DNA of 9,844 nucleotides, from NCBI GenBank assembly GCA_903868655.1, contig CAIPWG010000208.1, positions 1 to 9,844 of the forward strand. Reading direction: 5' to 3'. The position numbers and the translations under genes were made by a program. Each line of letters begins with the position of its first letter. The stretch's first letter is position 1. Shown piece after piece: positions 7,104-9,844 of the stretch. Source of the stretch: an uncultured Sphingomonadales bacterium. GTDB lineage: Bacteria > Pseudomonadota > Alphaproteobacteria > Sphingomonadales > Sphingomonadaceae. The notes under the pieces are model-generated. The model had not been told where the DNA came from. It searched no databases and was given only the letters and a program-made list of their open reading frames with translations.

Positions 7104-8258
7104 TCAAAGCGTCTTTTGGTAGATCGTGTATTCTTTGTTGACCTGACTATCGATCGCATCGGCGATGGCGACCATTCCCTGATTGTCTTCAAGAATCCAG
7201 CCGATTTCGCCGCGGCTGGCGCCATAGCGGGTAATGGCGTTGCGGCGAATATATTCGATCATCATAAACGCGAGCTGGCTGGCAAGACGCGATGATTGCA
7301 GTTTTTTCCGCACGCCCATCAGGGGTACGCGCATCGTGCGCACGCGGGGCTTACGCAGCCAGGCCAGCAGCTTTATGAAATTGAACGGGAACAATTTGCC
7401 ACCCATCGGATGAATGGCCTCGTTCAGGTCGGGCAAGGTCATCATGAACGCCACCGGCTCGCCATCATATTCGGCAACCATGATCAAATCATTGTGGACG
7501 ATCGGCTTGAACTTCTTGCCAGCATATTTGATTTCGGTTTCGGTGAAGGGAACAAAGCCCCAATTGTCTGACCAGGCATCGTTCAGGATGTCCAGGATCA
7601 GCCGTGCTTCGACATCGAACCGGGACTTGTCGACATTGCGGATGCGTATCCGCGGGTTTTTCTCGCCCGACTGCACGATCCGCTGGATCAGCGGCGGGAA
7701 GTCTTTGGTGATATCGAGTTCAAACGTGAGCAATTGCTTGGCCGGGGTATAATCGCCCAATGCCAGAATATAGTCGTTATACCGTTCTGGCTGGTGCCCC
7801 ATCATCACCGTTGGCGGATGATCGAAACCCTTGGTCAATTGGCCGGGTTCTTCCCACACGGACATCGACATCGGCGCCAGCACGCTGGTCATTCCCTTGC
7901 GGCGCAGCCAGGTCTCGGCCTGTGCAATCAGCGCATGCGCAACAGTTTGGTCTTCGGCTTCGAGCAGGCCCCAATTGCCGGTGCCGGGCCCCATGCCCTG
8001 GCTGGGGTCCATCGCGATAGCCAGCCGGTCTATATGCGCCGAAATCCGGCCTACGGTTCGGCCATCGCGGCGTGCGAGAAAGAACTGTACGTCGGCATGT
8101 TCGAAAAACGGGTTCTTGGCGGGGTTTACCAGTTCTATCGCTTCGATATGCAACGGCGGCACCCAGTTCGGATCCGCAGCGTTGAGACGATAGGCGAGAT
8201 CAACGAAATCCTTGCGGTCACGCGGGCTCGTGATGGCCACAATCGTCAGGTCGCCCAT
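7104..8258 (-). CDS. GNAT-fold-like protein of unknown function
   Basis: The 384-residue, apparently cytoplasmic protein has no signal peptide or membrane segment. The N-terminal part (about 1-175) has a GNAT-like strand pattern (VQFFLARRDGRTVGRISAHID at about 57-77) and a conserved-looking GNWGLLE segment. The C-terminal part (about 215-384) has a second GNAT-like stretch: MVAEYDGEPVAFMM at 260-273, then a helix near 325-345 and WILEDNQGM at 354-362. Similar alphaproteobacterial proteins are often labelled N-acetyltransferase or, with little support, dATP pyrophosphohydrolase; I see no Nudix box. The ATG at 8258 is preferred over a TTG at 8264 because GAGAAGGA sits about 6 bases upstream of the ATG. 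It appears to be a single-gene unit ending at the shared hairpin at 7075-7092. Acceptor and acyl donor cannot be inferred. Confidence 0.85.
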   Translation of the reverse strand: MGDLTIVAITSPRDRKDFVDLAYRLNAADPNWVPPLHIEAIELVNPAKNPFFEHADVQFFLARRDGRTVGRISAHIDRLAIAMDPSQGMGPGTGNWGLLEAEDQTVAHALIAQAETWLRRKGMTSVLAPMSMSVWEEPGQLTKGFDHPPTVMMGHQPERYNDYILALGDYTPAKQLLTFELDITKDFPPLIQRIVQSGEKNPRIRIRNVDKSRFDVEARLILDILNDAWSDNWGFVPFTETEIKYAGKKFKPIVHNDLIMVAEYDGEPVAFMMTLPDLNEAIHPMGGKLFPFNFIKLLAWLRKPRVRTMRVPLMGVRKKLQSSRLASQLAFMMIEYIRRNAITRYGASRGEIGWILEDNQGMVAIADAIDSQVNKEYTIYQKTL

Positions 8259-8366
8259 ATCCAATCCTTCTCGTCAGTTCTCAAAGGGCGCTGCCCATCG
8301 GTCGGCGCCATGCCCAGCTTTGCACGTTCAGGCAAGCAACCGAACGTTATCAGCAAATTCAGGCAC
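8259..8366. other. Intergenic region upstream of the GNAT-like gene, with a dyad
   Basis: These bases lie between the GNAT-like start and the OmpA terminator and should hold the minus-strand promoter of the GNAT-like gene. I see no convincing -35/-10 pair. An inverted repeat, ACGTTC at 8324-8329 and GAACGT at 8342-8347 with a 12-base gap, lies about 66-90 bases before the ATG. It could be a regulator site, but a 6-base dyad can also arise by chance. Confidence 0.3.
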
Positions 8367-8394
8367 AAAAAAAGGCCGGATCGCTCCGGCCTTT
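8367..8394 (-). terminator. Intrinsic terminator of the OmpA-family gene
   Basis: AAAGGCCGGA at 8371-8380 pairs exactly with TCCGGCCTTT at 8385-8394 around a TCGC loop. Read on the minus strand, the stem ends in an uninterrupted run of seven T residues (plus-strand A run at 8367-8373). This is a textbook rho-independent terminator about 50 bases after the OmpA-family stop. Confidence 0.93.
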
Positions 8395-8407
8395 CTTGTC
8401 TGGCGGG

Positions 8408-8438
8408 GCACCACGATTGCCAACGGCAATCGTGGTGC
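8408..8438 (-). other. Perfect 14-bp hairpin in the OmpA-family 3' untranslated region
   Basis: GCACCACGATTGCC at 8408-8421 pairs without mismatch with GGCAATCGTGGTGC at 8425-8438, leaving a 3-base loop. It starts 7 bases after the stop codon and precedes the real terminator. It lacks its own T tract, so termination is not its obvious job. It could stabilise the mRNA 3' end, be part of a processed 3' RNA, or be a protein-binding palindrome. Confidence 0.8.
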
Positions 8439-8445
8439 GGCCCAA

Positions 8446-9531
<1,086 letters not shown>

Positions 9532-9844
9532 TATCATTTCCCCTTTGATAGGTAACTTTGCCACGTCGTTGGCAGTCCCCTACAATTTTCGTGATATCTT
9601 CGCAAGCGCGAGAACGTCAATTGTGTTGCATCGAGGCCACGGTAGGCAACGATGTCGTAGCGGCGACGCGACTACAGCGCCTAAGTACACTCTATACGTG
9701 TTTGCACCAGTACAATTTGCGCTGGGACCAAGCGATGTTTGCTGTTGCTGCGGTCTTGATGGTTGCCGATTCGTGGGTTTGCTGATCCGTCCGACCCGCC
9801 TTTCAAATAGGACTGGCTCTAAGCGGCTGGCTCACCTAGGGGCG
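9532..9844. other. Upstream region of the OmpA-family gene, no gene seen
   Basis: These 313 bases hold the ribosome-binding site (AAAGGGG on the minus strand at about 9540-9546) and probably the promoter of the OmpA-family gene. A 75-codon plus-strand frame at 9558-9785 starts with TTG, lacks a good ribosome-binding site and resembles nothing I know, so I do not call it. No tRNA or repeat of note is visible up to the window end. Confidence 0.5.
9592..9620 (-). promoter_or_regulatory. Candidate promoter of the OmpA-family gene
   Basis: On the minus strand TTGACG (9615-9620) and ATATCA (9592-9597) are 17 bases apart. The -35 matches five of six consensus bases; the -10 is weak, and TATCAC one base further is an alternative. 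Transcription would start near 9585, giving a leader of about 55 bases. Confidence 0.35.

Noticed and set aside
6391..7122. 243-codon frame overlapping the MFS gene on the same strand
   Set aside because: It is a frame-shifted reading of the membrane protein, rich in Arg and Gly and without a domain, while the MFS frame has clear helices and motif A.
9558..9785. 75-residue frame divergent from the OmpA-family gene
   Set aside because: It starts with TTG, has no convincing ribosome-binding site, shows no recognisable motif and covers the likely OmpA promoter.

Overview
The window looks like a chromosomal, mostly housekeeping segment of a GC-rich alphaproteobacterium, most likely a member of the Sphingomonadales. 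The reasons are an argD-argF-hslO cluster with ATGA stop/start overlaps, a tandem cold-shock-domain protein with a glycine-rich N-terminus, and an OmpA-type porin with a proline linker. These assignments come from reading the proteins and not from a database search. I see no transposase, integrase, phage gene, CRISPR array, tRNA or rRNA.

Left part (1-1780). Two minus-strand genes overlap by 4 bases: the start of an unrecognised gene cut by the window edge, and a DUF442/TIGR01244 rhodanese- or phosphatase-like enzyme. A 315-base divergent intergenic region separates them from a plus-strand gene for a 257-residue protein with an RGG-type glycine-rich N-terminus (five 24-base coding repeats) and two cold-shock domains. 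A perfect 12-bp hairpin follows it.

Centre (1781-7092). Five plus-strand genes form what looks like one transcription unit: argD, argF, hslO, queC and an MFS transporter. argD/argF and argF/hslO share ATGA overlaps, queC starts 40 bases after hslO, and the MFS start lies 38 bases inside queC. Together they cover two arginine biosynthesis steps, a redox-activated chaperone, the preQ0 step of queuosine/7-deazaguanine synthesis, and a transporter of unknown substrate. A GAAA-capped hairpin at 7075-7092 ends the unit and lies between convergent genes.

Right part (7104-9844). Two minus-strand genes follow. One encodes a 384-residue protein that appears to contain GNAT-like fold(s) and has no certain function. 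The other encodes an OmpA-family outer-membrane protein with a signal peptide, a beta-barrel, an uninterrupted run of 19 prolines and a peptidoglycan-binding domain. The OmpA gene is followed by a perfect 14-bp hairpin and then a canonical terminator with a T7 tail. The last 313 bases are its upstream region and contain one candidate promoter.

I found no clearly new biological system. The points most worth a second look are the RGG/tandem-CSD protein with its repeat array, the 19-proline linker, the double hairpin after the OmpA gene, and the queC-coupled MFS protein that seems to carry an extra pair of membrane segments.
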